A stretch of 64,000 bases of DNA from Streptomyces clavuligerus (GCF_005519465.1 NZ_CP027859.1:992001-1056000); one strand, 5' to 3'; positions 1-12,154 are shown, numbered from the stretch's first letter. Translations and numbers: made by a program. The notes: generated by a model from the sequence alone, not told the origin.

Positions 1-1881
1 ACCGCCGAGCTGACCGAGGCCCTGGAACTGGGACACACCCCCCGCCCGGTCCTCGTCGGACCCGTCACCTATCTGCTGCTCGCCAAGCCCGCCCCCGGAG
101 TGGCGGCGGACTTCGACCCGCTGACCCTCCTGGACCGCCTCCTCCCCGTCTACGCGGAGATCCTCGCCGCGCTCAAGGCCGCCGGAGCGGAGTGGGTGCA
201 GCTCGACGAACCCGCCCTCGTGCAGGACCGCACCCCGGCCGAGCTGAACGCCGCCGCCCGCGCCTACCGCGAGCTGGGCGCGCTCACCGACCGTCCGAAG
301 CTGCTGGTCGCCTCCTACTTCGACCGCCTCGGCGAGGCGCTGTCCGTGCTGGCCAAGGCCCCCGTCGACGGTCTGGCGCTGGACTTCACCGAATCGGCCG
401 CCGCCAACCTGGACGACCTCGCCGCCGTCGGCGGACTGCCCGGCAAGCGCCTGGTCGCCGGAGTCGTCAACGGCCGCAACATCTGGGTCAACAACCTGGA
501 GAAGTCCCTGTCCACCCTGGGCACCCTCCTCGGGCTCGCCGACCGGGTCGACGTCGCCGCCTCCTCCTCGCTGCTGCACGTCCCCCTGGACGCCGCCCTG
601 GAACGGGACATCGACCCGCAGATCCTGCGCTGGCTCGCCTTCGCCCGCCAGAAGACCACCGAGATCGTCACCCTCGCCAAGGGACTGGCCCAGGGCACCG
701 CCGCCATCGAGGGCGAACTCTCCGCCAACCGCGCCGCCCTCGCCTCCCGCGCCACCTCCCCCATCACCCGCGACCCCGCCGTCCGCGCCCGCTCCGAAGC
801 GGTCACCGACGCCGACGCCCGCCGCTCCCAGCCCTACGGGCAGCGCACCGTCGCCCAGCGCGAACGCCTGGGTCTGCCCTTCCTGCCGACGACCACCATC
901 GGCTCCTTCCCGCAGACCGACGAACTGCGCGTCGCCCGCGCCGACCTGCGGGCCGGACGGATCGACACCGCCGGGTACGAGGACCGCATCCGCGCCGAGA
1001 TCGCCGAGGTCATCTCGTTCCAGGAGAAGACCGGCGTCGACGTCCTCGTCCACGGCGAGCCCGAGCGCAACGACATGGTGCAGTACTTCGCCGAACAGCT
1101 CACCGGCTACCTCGCCCTGCGGCACGGCTGGGTCCAGTCCTACGGCACCCGCTATGTCCGCCCGCCGGTCCTCGCCGGGGACATCTCCCGCCCCGAGCCG
1201 ATGACGGTCCGCTGGACCACCCACGCCCAGTCCCTCACCGACCGCCCGGTCAAGGGCATGCTGACCGGCCCGGTGACCATGCTCGCCTGGTCCTTCGTCC
1301 GCGACGACCAGCCGCTGGCCGACACCGCCCGGCAGGTCGCCCTCGCCCTCCGCGACGAGGTGAACGACCTGGAGGCCGCGGGCACCGCCGTCATCCAGGT
1401 CGACGAACCCGCCCTGCGGGAGACCCTGCCGCTGCGCGCCGCCGACCACGCCGACTACCTCGCCTGGGCCACCGAGGCGTTCCGCGTCACCACCGGCGGC
1501 GTGGCACCGGGCACCCAGATCCACACCCATATGTGCTACGCCGAGTTCGGCGACATCGTCCAGGCCATCGACGACCTCGACGCGGACGTCATCAGCCTGG
1601 AGGCGGCCCGCTCCCATATGCAGGTCGCCCACGAACTCGCCGCCCACGGCTACCCCCGTGAGGCCGGACCCGGTGTCTGGGACATCCACTCCCCGCGGGT
1701 GCCGAGCGCCGAGGAGGCCGCCCGCCTCCTGCGCACCGGCCTCAAGGCCATCCCCGCCGAACGGCTCTGGGTCAACCCCGACTGCGGCCTGAAGACCCGC
1801 GGCTGGGCCGAGACCCGGGCCTCCCTGGAAAACCTCGTCGCAGCCGCCCGCACCGTACGGGGTGAGCTGCCCGAAGCCTGA
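1..1881 (+). CDS. metE: Cobalamin-independent methionine synthase MetE (5' truncated by window edge)
   Basis: The enzyme transfers a methyl group from 5-methyltetrahydropteroyltri-L-glutamate to homocysteine, the last step of methionine synthesis, in the cytoplasm. The reading frame is open from base 1 (GPVTYLLLAK near the start), so about the first 145 residues of the roughly 770-residue family length lie outside. The visible 626 residues include the C-terminal catalytic barrel, with the zinc ligands of HTHMCYAEF (Cys at visible codon 512) and NPDCGLKTRG (Cys at codon 595) and the ISLEAARS segment. metF lies downstream and supplies the methyl donor. In Streptomyces metE is commonly under a cobalamin riboswitch, but its leader is not in view. 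A strong hairpin follows the stop codon. Confidence 0.97.
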   Translation, partial: TAELTEALELGHTPRPVLVGPVTYLLLAKPAPGVAADFDPLTLLDRLLPVYAEILAALKAAGAEWVQLDEPALVQDRTPAELNAAARAYRELGALTDRPKLLVASYFDRLGEALSVLAKAPVDGLALDFTESAAANLDDLAAVGGLPGKRLVAGVVNGRNIWVNNLEKSLSTLGTLLGLADRVDVAASSSLLHVPLDAALERDIDPQILRWLAFARQKTTEIVTLAKGLAQGTAAIEGELSANRAALASRATSPITRDPAVRARSEAVTDADARRSQPYGQRTVAQRERLGLPFLPTTTIGSFPQTDELRVARADLRAGRIDTAGYEDRIRAEIAEVISFQEKTGVDVLVHGEPERNDMVQYFAEQLTGYLALRHGWVQSYGTRYVRPPVLAGDISRPEPMTVRWTTHAQSLTDRPVKGMLTGPVTMLAWSFVRDDQPLADTARQVALALRDEVNDLEAAGTAVIQVDEPALRETLPLRAADHADYLAWATEAFRVTTGGVAPGTQIHTHMCYAEFGDIVQAIDDLDADVISLEAARSHMQVAHELAAHGYPREAGPGVWDIHSPRVPSAEEAARLLRTGLKAIPAERLWVNPDCGLKTRGWAETRASLENLVAAARTVRGELPEA

Positions 1882-1894
1882 TCCGGCACACCGC

Positions 1895-1926
1895 CGGGCC
1901 GGGGCACCCACCGGTGCCCCGGCCCG
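1895..1926 (+). terminator. Hairpin terminator after metE
   Basis: A perfect 14-bp inverted repeat (CGGGCCGGGGCACC / GGTGCCCCGGCCCG) with a 4-nt loop lies 14 bases after the metE stop. There is no T-tract, which is normal for high-G+C actinomycetes. Confidence 0.75.
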
Positions 1927-1979
1927 GTCCGACGGACCGCGCCCCATGAGGCCGCGGCTCCGACCGCCCTCGGGCCTGT

Positions 1980-2333
1980 GTGCCGCTCAAGCACGGAGAG
2001 ATCTTCCTCAAGGGCCGCAACGGTCACCGGTTCACCGAACGGCTCCACGACAACCTCCGGGTGGCCCTGCGCGGTATCGGCGGATCGACCTGGACCAAGG
2101 TCGCGCGGAACGCCACCGTGCCGGGCGGACAGGTCCCGCAGGAGGCCCTGGTGGAGCGGGCCCGCCGGCTCATCGGCGGCAACTCCGTGGAACCGGCGGT
2201 CCGGGTGCCCAGCACCGTGGACGACATCTCCGCCGCCGCCGTCGAAACGCTGCGCCCGCCGACGGCCGGGGGCGGGCGCACCTCCGTGCCCGCTCCGGCC
2301 CGCGCCACCCCGGCAGCCACCGCCGGTGGCTGA
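1980..2333 (+). pseudogene. thiI: Truncated remnant of a thiI-like tRNA sulfurtransferase gene
   Basis: The translation from GTG at 1980 opens with KHGEIFLKGRN and continues with RFTERLHDNLR, the N-terminal signature of ThiI. It also matches the start of the THUMP region (RARRLIGGNSVEPAVRVP) for about 95 codons. It then runs into a Pro/Ala/Gly-rich tail and a stop at codon 118. The THUMP remainder, the PP-loop adenylation domain and any rhodanese domain are all missing; ThiI proteins usually have about 390 or more residues. No good ribosome-binding site is visible. I read this as a decayed gene rather than a functional short protein. An intact copy may exist elsewhere in the genome. Confidence 0.7.
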
Positions 2334-2526
2334 ACCCCGTCCCCGCCCATGACGCGGACCCCGTCCCCGTCCATGACGTGGCGACATCCCCGGCCGGGGA
2401 GACCGGGAAAGGGATTGCGACGGGCATTCATCAATCGGTTCTTTTCCTTTCGCACACCGGCAGGACATCCCGTATCAGCAGGTGGACGGCGGTCCTTCCG
2501 GCTTCGACATTCGATAACCTGAGTCA

Positions 2527-3438
2527 ATGGCACTCGGAATCCCCAGCACAAGAAACGACCACGCACATTCCATCCGCGAACTGCTCAGTCGGGGAGGCCG
2601 TTCCTACTCGTTCGAGTTCATGCCGCCCCGCAGTGAATCGGCCGAAGTGGGACTCTGGGCGGCCATCCGCCGACTGGAGGCGCTGTCCCCGACGTTCGTC
2701 TCCGTCACCTACGGCGCGGGCGGCAGCACCCGCGGACGGACCGTCAACGTCACCGGGCGGATCGCCCAGGAGACCACCCTCACCCCCGTCGCCCACCTCA
2801 CCGCGGTCGACCACAGCATCGCCGAACTGCGCAATATCCTCGGCCACTACGCCGACCAAGGGGTGCGCAACATCCTCGCGCTGCGGGGCGACCCGCCCGG
2901 CGACCCCCTCGGCCCGTGGACGCGGCACCCGGAGGGAGTCCGGTACGCGGCCGAACTGGTCGAGCTGATCAAGGAGTCGGGCACCTTCTGTGTCGGGGTG
3001 GCCGCCTTCCCCGAGATGCATCCCCGATCAGCCGACTGGGAGGCCGAAATCCGCCACTTCGTCGACAAGTGCCGGGCCGGGGCCGATTACGCCATCACTC
3101 AGATGTTCTTCGATGTCGACCAGTATCTGCGCTTCCGTGACCGGGTGACGGCCGCCGGATGCGAGACACCGATCATTCCTGAAATCATGCCCGTCACCAC
3201 CATTCGATCGCTGGAACGCATTCCCACCCTCTCCACCGCCGCTTTCCCTGCGGATCTGGCCGAAAGAATGCTCGCGGCACAGAACGATCCGAAGGCGGTC
3301 AGGGCACTCGGCATCGAGCACGCCACCGCCATGTGCCGCCGCCTGATCGCGGAGGACGCACCCGGACTGCACTTCATGACCATGAACCGCTCCAAGGTGA
3401 CCACCGAGATCTACCAGGATCTCGGGCTGCACCTCTGA
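2527..3438 (+). CDS. metF: 5,10-methylenetetrahydrofolate reductase MetF
   Basis: It reduces 5,10-methylene-THF to 5-methyl-THF, the methyl donor for the methionine synthase encoded just upstream. The 303 residues match the usual length of the bacterial single-domain enzyme. Family motifs seen are [10 protein letters not shown] near residue 30 (with the catalytic Glu), TYGAGGSTR near residue 60 and [10 protein letters not shown] near residue 120, followed by the C-terminal half of the TIM barrel. The ATG at 2527 is the only start that keeps the N-terminal segment before the barrel. The gene lies 650 bp after metE, separated by the thiI remnant, so it is probably transcribed from its own promoter. 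It converges on cobF. Confidence 0.95.
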   Translation: MALGIPSTRNDHAHSIRELLSRGGRSYSFEFMPPRSESAEVGLWAAIRRLEALSPTFVSVTYGAGGSTRGRTVNVTGRIAQETTLTPVAHLTAVDHSIAELRNILGHYADQGVRNILALRGDPPGDPLGPWTRHPEGVRYAAELVELIKESGTFCVGVAAFPEMHPRSADWEAEIRHFVDKCRAGADYAITQMFFDVDQYLRFRDRVTAAGCETPIIPEIMPVTTIRSLERIPTLSTAAFPADLAERMLAAQNDPKAVRALGIEHATAMCRRLIAEDAPGLHFMTMNRSKVTTEIYQDLGLHL

Positions 3439-3478
3439 GCCGGGGAACGACCCCGCCGTGCGCACGCGGGTGGTGACG

Positions 3479-4300
3479 TCAGGCGCCACCGCCGGGGCGG
3501 GGCGCTCCTGGCGGCGCCTCCCCCGGGGCCACGATCCGCAGCAGATAGGTGTCCATGATCCACCCGTGCCGGGCCCGCGCCGCCGACCGCGTCCGGCGAA
3601 TCCGGTCCGACACCTCACGCAGCGGGCCCGCCACGAGGAGTTCGTCCGGGGTGCCCAGATAGGCGCCCCAGTAGATCCAGACATCCTCCCCGTCCACCCG
3701 GGTGAACGACTCGTCGGCGTCGAGCATGACGACGATGTCCCCGTCGTCGTTCTGCCCCACCTCGGACAGCCGCCGCGCGGGGGTGATGTGCACGGGACGG
3801 CCGACCTGGTTCAGCGGGATGCGGTGCCGGGCGGCCAGCGAGGAGACGCTGCTGATCCCCGGGACGACCTCGACCACGGCCGAGACCGTGCCGCGCGCCT
3901 CGATGTCCGCGAGGATGGCGAGCGTGCTGTCGTACAGCGTCGGATCGCCCCACACCAGGAAGGCACCGGTCTCCCCTTCGGCCATCTCCTCGCGCATCAG
4001 CCGCTCGAAGACGTCCGCCCGCCGGGTCCGCCAGTCCTGGACGGCCCCGGTGTAGTCGGAACGGTCCATCGGACGGCGGTCCCGGCTCGGGTCGTCGGCC
4101 TCCACCACCCGGTACGGGGCCCGCGCATGCTCCTCGATCATGCTGAGACGCAGGTCCGTCAGCGCGGACTTGTCCGGCCCCTTGCCGATGACGAAGAAGA
4201 CGTCCACCCGGCGGATGGCCTTGATCGCGGCGAGCGTGAGATGGTCCGGATCGCCTGCTCCGATGCCGATGACGAGTATCGCGCGCTGTTCCGTGCTCAT
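3479..4300 (-). CDS. cobF: Precorrin-6A synthase (deacetylating) CobF
   Basis: CobF is a SAM-dependent C1-methyltransferase of the aerobic cobalamin pathway that also removes the acetyl group from precorrin-5. The 273 residues begin MSTEQRAILVIGIGAGDPDH, the SAM-binding tetrapyrrole methylase signature. Further family blocks are FLVWGDPTLYDS and VEVVPGISSVSSLAARH in the middle and IYWGAYLGTPDELLVAGPL near the end. The ATG at 4300 was chosen over longer upstream extensions because it sits directly before the methylase fold. Other cob genes are not adjacent, so it looks like a detached pathway member. Its placement beside metE/metF fits the B12-methionine theme only loosely. Confidence 0.92.
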   Translation of the reverse strand: MSTEQRAILVIGIGAGDPDHLTLAAIKAIRRVDVFFVIGKGPDKSALTDLRLSMIEEHARAPYRVVEADDPSRDRRPMDRSDYTGAVQDWRTRRADVFERLMREEMAEGETGAFLVWGDPTLYDSTLAILADIEARGTVSAVVEVVPGISSVSSLAARHRIPLNQVGRPVHITPARRLSEVGQNDDGDIVVMLDADESFTRVDGEDVWIYWGAYLGTPDELLVAGPLREVSDRIRRTRSAARARHGWIMDTYLLRIVAPGEAPPGAPRPGGGA

Positions 4301-4500
4301 CGGGCCAGTCTCGCAGGGTCCGCTCCACGCCGGGGAGCCGACCCGGCCCGGACCGGCCGGACCGACCCGGCCCGGCCGGAGGGCCGTCGGCACCGGGCGG
4401 GGGGCCGTCGGCACCGGGGGGCGGCCGGCCGTCGACCAGGACCGGCGGACGTAGGTGCCGTACCCGGTGGCGGGCACGCGGCCGCCACGGAACGGCATGC

Positions 4501-4842
4501 TCAGACGGCCCCCTCCTGATGGTGGCGGATCAGGGAGGCCAGCGCGCCACGCAGGCACTCCTCGCCCTTCCGGTCCGTCGGCTCCGCCGGCCGGACGGTG
4601 GGGCAGAGCACCTGCTCCCCGTCCTGCCGTGGGCAGTCGCACACCGCCTCCTCGACGAGTGCTTCCAGCTCCCGCAGCAGCAGCCGGGACTTGCGTATCT
4701 CTTGGGAGAGCACCCGGATACGGGCGCTCTGGCCGCCGATCTGCCGCCGGTTCGCGAGGAGCTGCTCGTACCCCCGTACGGTGAGAGCCACCGCTTCGTG
4801 TCCCCCGACGGTGATGCGGTGCGGCTCGGGATGTCCGGCCAC
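4501..4842 (-). CDS. Small hypothetical protein with a helical core
   Basis: The 113-residue product from GTG 4842 is not recognised. The start is supported by a GAAGGGGG-type ribosome-binding site a few bases upstream. The N-terminal 30 residues (HRITVGGHEAVALTVRGYEQ) look like a small beta-rich segment. Residues about 30-70 are rich in Arg, Glu and Leu and could form a helix or coiled coil (RQIGGQSARIRVLSQEIRK). The C-terminal part has CDCP and a further Cys, and ends in a charged helix. It sits between cobF and the valine operon on the same strand. Codon use is typical, so I take it as a real gene of unknown function. Confidence 0.6.
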   Translation of the reverse strand: MAGHPEPHRITVGGHEAVALTVRGYEQLLANRRQIGGQSARIRVLSQEIRKSRLLLRELEALVEEAVCDCPRQDGEQVLCPTVRPAEPTDRKGEECLRGALASLIRHHQEGAV

Positions 4843-4925
4843 GGCGTGTGTTCCCCCTTCCCCGTGCGGTCGTGGGAAGAACGGACGGAGGCGGGGGATG
4901 GTTCCCCCGCCCCGCCTCGCGGTGG

Positions 4926-5717
4926 TCAGCGGTGGTGGAAGTCCGGTGGCCGTTTGTCGATGAAGGCGCTCATGCCCTCTTTCTGGTCGGCGGTGGCGAA
5001 CACCGCGTGGAAGAGCCGCCGTTCGAAGCGGACTCCTTCGGCGAGGGTGGTCTCGAAGGCCCGGCCGACGGCTTCCTTGGCCATCATCGCCGTCGGCAGC
5101 GACATGGCGGCGACGGTCCCGGCGACCGCCAGTGCCTCGCCCAGGAGTTCGTCGGCGGGCACGACACGGGAGACGAGTCCGGCGCGTTCCGCTTCGGCGG
5201 CGTCCATGGTGCGTCCGGTCAGACACAGGTCCATCGCCTTGGCCTTGCCGATCGCCCGGGTCAGGCGCTGGGAGCCGCCGATGCCCGGGATGACGCCGAG
5301 CTTGATCTCCGGCTGGCCGAAGACGGCCGTGTCGGCGGCGATCAGGATGTCGCAGAGCATGGCGAGTTCACAGCCGCCGCCGAGGGCGTAGCCGGAGACG
5401 GCGGCGACGGTGGGGGTGCGGGCCTGGCCGAGGCGGTCCCAGGCCGTGAACCAGTCGGACAGATACATGTCGAGGTAGCCCTGCGGGTGCATCTCCTTGA
5501 TGTCGGCGCCCGCCGCGAACGCCTTCGCGGAGCCCGTGATCACGATGCAGCCGCACCCCGGGTCGCGGTCGAGTGCTTCGACGGCGGCCACCACGTCCTC
5601 CATGACCTGGAGGTTGAGGGCGTTGAGGGCCTGGGGGCGGTTGAGGGTCAGGAGGGCGGCGCGGCCTTTGCGTTCGACGGTGATCGTCTCGTACGCCTCC
5701 GGGGAGGTGGTGGTCAC
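4926..5717 (-). CDS. Enoyl-CoA hydratase/isomerase
   Basis: Crotonase-family enzyme that hydrates 2-enoyl-CoA; in this operon methacrylyl-CoA is the likely substrate (valine degradation). The 263 residues carry the oxyanion-hole segment [11 protein letters not shown] near residue 65. The catalytic glutamates lie in [13 protein letters not shown] and [19 protein letters not shown], the latter near residue 135. Length equals the usual 255-265. The GTG at 5717 overlaps the mmsB stop by 4 bases (GTGA), which fixes the start and indicates translational coupling. It is the last gene of the operon. Confidence 0.93.
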   Translation of the reverse strand: MTTTSPEAYETITVERKGRAALLTLNRPQALNALNLQVMEDVVAAVEALDRDPGCGCIVITGSAKAFAAGADIKEMHPQGYLDMYLSDWFTAWDRLGQARTPTVAAVSGYALGGGCELAMLCDILIAADTAVFGQPEIKLGVIPGIGGSQRLTRAIGKAKAMDLCLTGRTMDAAEAERAGLVSRVVPADELLGEALAVAGTVAAMSLPTAMMAKEAVGRAFETTLAEGVRFERRLFHAVFATADQKEGMSAFIDKRPPDFHHR

Positions 5718-6624
5718 GGCTGTCCTCCGTCGTGGTCTCTGCTGGTGGCGTGGTTTCTGATGGTGTGGACGATGCCGGAGAAGTCCTCCGTGGCACCGGA
5801 GTGCTCGGCGTAGGCGGCGTAGAGTTCGGCGGCGCGCAGCCCCAGTTCGGCGCGGACGCCGCCCGCCCGGGCCGCGTCGGCCGCCAGGCCCAGGTCCTTG
5901 GCCATCAGGGAGGCGGCGAAGCCCGGCCGGTAGTCGCGGTTGGCGGGGCTGGCGGGGACCGGTCCGGGGACGGGGCAGTTGACGGTGAGGGCCCAGCACT
6001 GCCCGGAGGCGGTGGAGGCCACGTCGTAGAGCGCCTGGTGGGAGAGGCCCAGACTCTCGCCGAGGACGAACGCCTCGCTCACGGCGATCATGGAGACGCC
6101 CAGGATCATGTTGTTGCAGATCTTGGCGGCCTGTCCGGCCCCGGCGCCGCCGCAGTGGACGGCCTTCTTCCCCATGGCCGCCAGCAGGGGCCTGGCCTCG
6201 GTGAACTCCGCCTCCCCGCCCCCGGCCATAAAGGTCAGGGTGGCGGCTTCGGCGCCGACGACTCCGCCCGACACCGGTGCGTCCAGGGCGCGCATCCCGG
6301 CTGTGACGGCGCGCCGATGGGCTTCCCTGGCGTCGGCGACGTCGATGGTGGAGCAGTCGACGAGGAGGGTGCCGGGGCGGGCGGCCGGAAGGATCTCCTC
6401 GTACAGGCCGAGGACATGGCGCCCTGCGGGGAGCATGGTGATCACCACGTCCGCGCCGGTGACGGCCTCGGTGGCGGAGCGCGCGGCCCGTACCCCGGTG
6501 GCGACGGCGGCGTCCAGGGCCGGGGCGAGCAGGTCGTATCCCCGGACCCGGTGGCCGGCCGTGACGAGGTTGGCGGCCATGGGGCCGCCCATGTGGCCCA
6601 GGCCAAGGAAGGCGACGGTCCGGT

Positions 6625-6628
<4 letters not shown>
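5714..6628 (-). CDS. mmsB: 3-hydroxyisobutyrate dehydrogenase MmsB
   Basis: NAD-dependent oxidation of 3-hydroxyisobutyrate to methylmalonate semialdehyde in valine catabolism. The 304-residue protein has the Rossmann motif [16 protein letters not shown] at the N terminus and [16 protein letters not shown] near residue 120. The catalytic-lysine block [15 protein letters not shown] follows near residue 170. All of these are standard for the beta-hydroxyacid dehydrogenase family. The GTG start at 6628 overlaps the stop of the upstream hydrolase by 4 bases, and the stop overlaps the hydratase start by 4 bases. Product flows to mmsA of the same operon. Confidence 0.94.
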
Positions 6629-7904
<1,276 letters not shown>

Positions 7905-7908
<4 letters not shown>

Positions 7909-9053
7909 CCGAACGCCTCCGTCAGTCCACGGGCCACGATGACGCGCATGATCTCGTTCGTTCCTTCCAGAATCCGGTGGACCCTCAGGTCCCGGACGAT
8001 CTTCTCGATGCCGTACTCGCTGAGGTAGCCGTAGCCGCCGTGGAGTTGGAGAGCGCGGTCGGCCACCGTGTAGCCGGTGTCGGTGGCGAACCGCTTCGCC
8101 ATCGCGCAGAGGTACGGGGCCTGGGGGTCGCCCCGGTCGAGGGCCTGCGCCGCCTGCTGGACCAGGGCGCGGGCGGCGGCGAGTTCGGTCGCCATGTCGG
8201 CGAGCCGGAAGCGCAGCGCGTCGGCGTCGAGCAGACGGCGGCCGAACGCCTCCCGGTCGGCGAGGTGGGTGAGGCTGCGGTCCAGCGCGCTGCGGGCGCC
8301 GCCGAGGGAGCAGGCGGCGATGCCGAGACGGCCGCCGTTGAGGCCGTTCATGGCGATGCGGAAACCCTCGCCCTCCCGGCCGAGGAGCCGGTCGGCGGGC
8401 AGGCGTACGCCGTCGAGGACGACCTGCCGGGTGGGCTGGGCGTTCCAGCCCATCTTCCGCTCGTCGGGTCCGAAGCCGACACCGGGGTCGTCCTTCTCGA
8501 CCAGGAACGCGGAGACTCCGGCGGCTCCCTCGCCGCCGGTACGGGCCATCACCACATACAGCTGGGAGGCGCCCGCGCCGGAGATGAACTGCTTGACGCC
8601 GCTGAGCACCCAGCCCTCCCCGTCGCGGACGGCGCGGGTGGCGAGGGCCGCCGCGTCCGATCCGGCGCCCGGTTCGGTCAGGCAGTAGCTGGCGAGGTCG
8701 TCCATGGAGCACAGCCGGGGCAGTCGGCGGTCGCGCTGGGCGGGGTCGCCGTAGTGGTCGATCATCCAGGCGACCATGTTGTGGATGGAGAGATAGCCCG
8801 CGATGGAGGGGCATCCGGTGGCCAGGGTCTCGAAGACGAGGACGCCGTCGGCGCGGCTGAGGCCGGAGCCGCCGGACTCCTCGCCGACATAGACGCCGCC
8901 GAGGCCGAGCCCCGCGGCCTTGCGGAGCACGTCGACGGGGAAGTGCTTGTCGCGGTCCCAGTCGAGGGCGTGGGGCGCCAGGTGGTCCTGGGCGAAGTCG
9001 AGGGTGGTCTCGACGAGGGCCTGCTGCTCCTCGGTGAGCAGTGTGGTGGTCAT
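7905..9053 (-). CDS. Acyl-CoA dehydrogenase (probable isobutyryl-CoA dehydrogenase)
   Basis: FAD enzyme that oxidises short branched acyl-CoA; in this operon isobutyryl-CoA to methacrylyl-CoA is the expected reaction. The 382 residues have the family blocks YCLTEPGAGSDAAAL near residue 125, the flavin/substrate region KQFISGAGAS, and the C-terminal LQLHGGYGYLSEYGIEK. ILEGTNEIMR follows, with the catalytic Glu of the short-chain group near residue 365. The ATG at 9053 lies 6 bases after the mmsA stop, and the stop overlaps the hydrolase start by 4 bases. Streptomyces acdH is the closest characterised type by motif and context; substrate specificity is inferred from the operon. Confidence 0.93.
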
Positions 9054-9059
9054 GGCGGG

Positions 9060-10583
<1,524 letters not shown>

Positions 10584-10630
10584 GTCTGCCTGCTCTCGTC
10601 AGGTGATCCGGATGGCGCGCCGTCCGGCGG

Positions 10631-10658
10631 GCACGCGGACACGGTGGTGTCCGCGTGC
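10631..10658 (-). terminator. Perfect hairpin between the cobalamin riboswitch and mmsA
   Basis: GCACGCGGACAC and GTGTCCGCGTGC form a perfect 12-bp stem with a 4-nt loop in the mmsA leader, 48 bases before the start codon. No T-tract follows. It could be a conditional terminator serving the riboswitch, a terminator of a lost leader gene, or a processing or stability element. Confidence 0.5.
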
Positions 10659-10830
10659 GGGGGGCGGCGCGAGAGCGCGTATGGCGGGGAGCCGTCAGGC
10701 GGCGGACCGTCGGCAGCGGGCCGCCGGGAGACGCACCGGTGTACGGACGTCCGGAGCGGGGCTGCCGGGATCGTGGAGGCGCGGCGGTGCCATGCGTGTC
10801 AGCTCCATCCTCGTGGACAACACGGAACAT

Positions 10831-10979
10831 CCCGCGGCCGGTATCCTGACTCCCGGATCAGCGCGCGCCGTCCGCCTTCCCGACGTCCAACTCGTCAGTG
10901 GCGTAACGCTCGACGGCATACTCCCCGGTCACAGTGGCGGGACCGTGCCGGAATCACACCGGCTTCCCTGCACCGCGGG
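10831..10979 (-). ncRNA. Cobalamin (AdoCbl-type) riboswitch
   Basis: Read on the minus strand, the region contains the conserved elements of the cobalamin riboswitch in order. First is GGGAAGCCGGTGTGATTCCGG, given here as GGGAAG..CGGTG..TCCGG. Next is the B12-box core CGGTCCCGCCACTGTGACC. At the 3' end is the hallmark GAGTCAGGATACCGGCC. A 7-bp outer helix closes it: CCCGCGG pairs with CCGCGGG at the two ends (10973-10979 with 10831-10837). The aptamer is known to bind adenosyl- or methylcobalamin and to lower expression of the downstream gene. The only downstream gene on this strand is mmsA, after a further leader of about 250 nt. Confidence 0.93.
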
Positions 10980-10990
10980 CCTTGCTCGCG

Positions 10991-11020
10991 ACTATATAGT
11001 TGGACGTCCTAGTAAATCCA
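10991..11020 (-). promoter_or_regulatory. Palindromic site and candidate promoter upstream of the riboswitch
   Basis: Plus-strand ACTATATAGTTGGACGTCCT (10991-11010) holds the 8-bp palindrome GGACGTCC at 11002-11009 beside an A/T-rich ACTATATAGT. On the minus strand the A/T block would sit as a -10-like element just before the riboswitch RNA. The palindrome may be an operator. A related TTGGACGTC lies inside the riboswitch. Confidence 0.4.
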
Positions 11021-11049
11021 GTGTGCGATCCGTCCGGCCGTCGTTCTTT

Positions 11050-11124
<75 letters not shown>

Positions 11125-11463
11125 CGGCGTGGATCTCGGCGCGGCCCGCCGGGCGGAACGGCGGCGGTCTGGCACGGCCCGCGCGTTCCGGGCCTGCGTG
11201 ACTTCTGTCTGGCGGGCGGCTGGGCTGTCCGCAGGGTCCCGCCGTGCGGGGCTGCCCGGGCGGCGGGCCCGGCTCCCGGGCAGCGGCGGCCTCGCCCCGG
11301 TCGCCGGCAGGGGAGAGTGCGTCGCCCGGTACATCTGCCGTGAGGACGGCGAGGGATGCACGACCACGCTGGGCGGCACCCGCCCGCCGCCGACCCTCAT
11401 CACCGTTCCTGTGGGCCCTCGCCCACCTCGCGCCAACCGCGTGGAAGGCTGATCCGCTGCCCC
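11125..11463. other. Intergenic stretch without a supportable gene
   Basis: G+C-rich sequence between the hexamer repeat and the end of the TetR gene. No frame shows a recognisable protein, a convincing start with ribosome-binding site, or an RNA motif. Confidence 0.5.
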
Positions 11464-12057
11464 TCAGTCAGATGACCGGTCCCCGTCGGCGGGGCGGACC
11501 AGCGGGAGGAAGATCGTGTCGACGATCTCCTCGATCACCTCGGGGGCGACCGGACGCAGCGTCATCATCGTCTCGCCCCGCAGCAGGTCGAAGGGGAGCG
11601 CGGCGATCCGCGGTGTGAGCCTGGACGGGTCGATCTCGCCGCGCGCGATGGCGCGCTCCATGATCTCATCGCGTCCGGAGCGGCGTCCGGCGATGATCAT
11701 TTCGCGCAGTTCGGTGAAGCTGGTCTCGGTCTCGGCGAAGTATCCGGCGAGCAGCAGGCTGAGCTGGGCGAGGACCGGGCCCTGCCGCTCGCTGGCCCCG
11801 GTGAGCGTGGCGATCAGGTCGCCGCGCAGGGACCCGGTGTCGGCCGGGACGGTCAACTGGGTGACGTTGCGGCGGACGACGGCCGCCTCCACCAGCTTCC
11901 GCTTGTCCGCCCAGCGCCGGTAGAGCACCGGTTTGCTGGTGCCCGCGCGCCGGGCGACGGAGTCGGTGGTGAGGTTCGTGTAGCCCCGCTCGTTCAGCTC
12001 GTCCCAGGCCGCGTCGAGGATCGCCGCCTCAAGCGCTTCGCCGCGCCGTCGTCCCAC
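11464..12057 (-). CDS. TetR/AcrR-family transcriptional repressor
   Basis: The 197-residue regulator has an N-terminal helix-turn-helix (LTTDSVARRAGTSKPVLYRR, about residues 27-46), followed by a helical ligand-binding domain that ends PRIAALPFDLLRGETMM and IVDTIFLPLV, as in many TetR proteins controlling efflux. The GTG at 12057 is preceded by AAGGAGAG, a good ribosome-binding site; longer versions would read through the shared promoter. It is divergent from the MFS exporter and FAD monooxygenase, with 97 bases between the starts carrying inverted repeats. It most likely represses both directions and responds to a substrate of the exporter or monooxygenase. Confidence 0.9.
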   Translation of the reverse strand: MGRRRGEALEAAILDAAWDELNERGYTNLTTDSVARRAGTSKPVLYRRWADKRKLVEAAVVRRNVTQLTVPADTGSLRGDLIATLTGASERQGPVLAQLSLLLAGYFAETETSFTELREMIIAGRRSGRDEIMERAIARGEIDPSRLTPRIAALPFDLLRGETMMTLRPVAPEVIEEIVDTIFLPLVRPADGDRSSD

Positions 12058-12079
12058 AACTCTCCTTGGAGCCTTTGAC

Positions 12080-12132
12080 GTTTCTTGTCGGGGCACTCTA
12101 CTGTCGAGATAAGAAACCTGCACGTATCTTAT
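12080..12132. promoter_or_regulatory. Inverted-repeat operator region between tetR and the MFS gene
   Basis: Two symmetric elements are visible: GTTTCTT (12080-12086) with AAGAAAC (12111-12117), and ATAAGA (12109-12114) with TCTTAT (12127-12132). They are A/T-rich against the surroundings and lie in the divergent promoter, as expected for the TetR operator. Confidence 0.5.
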
Positions 12133-12154
12133 AGATCGAGGGGGCGTCGTCGTC

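Noticed and set aside
10695..10793. A 32-codon frame on the minus strand between riboswitch and mmsA as a leader peptide
   Set aside because: Possible in position, but it has no clear ribosome-binding site and no regulatory codon run, and the composition is that of random GC-rich sequence.
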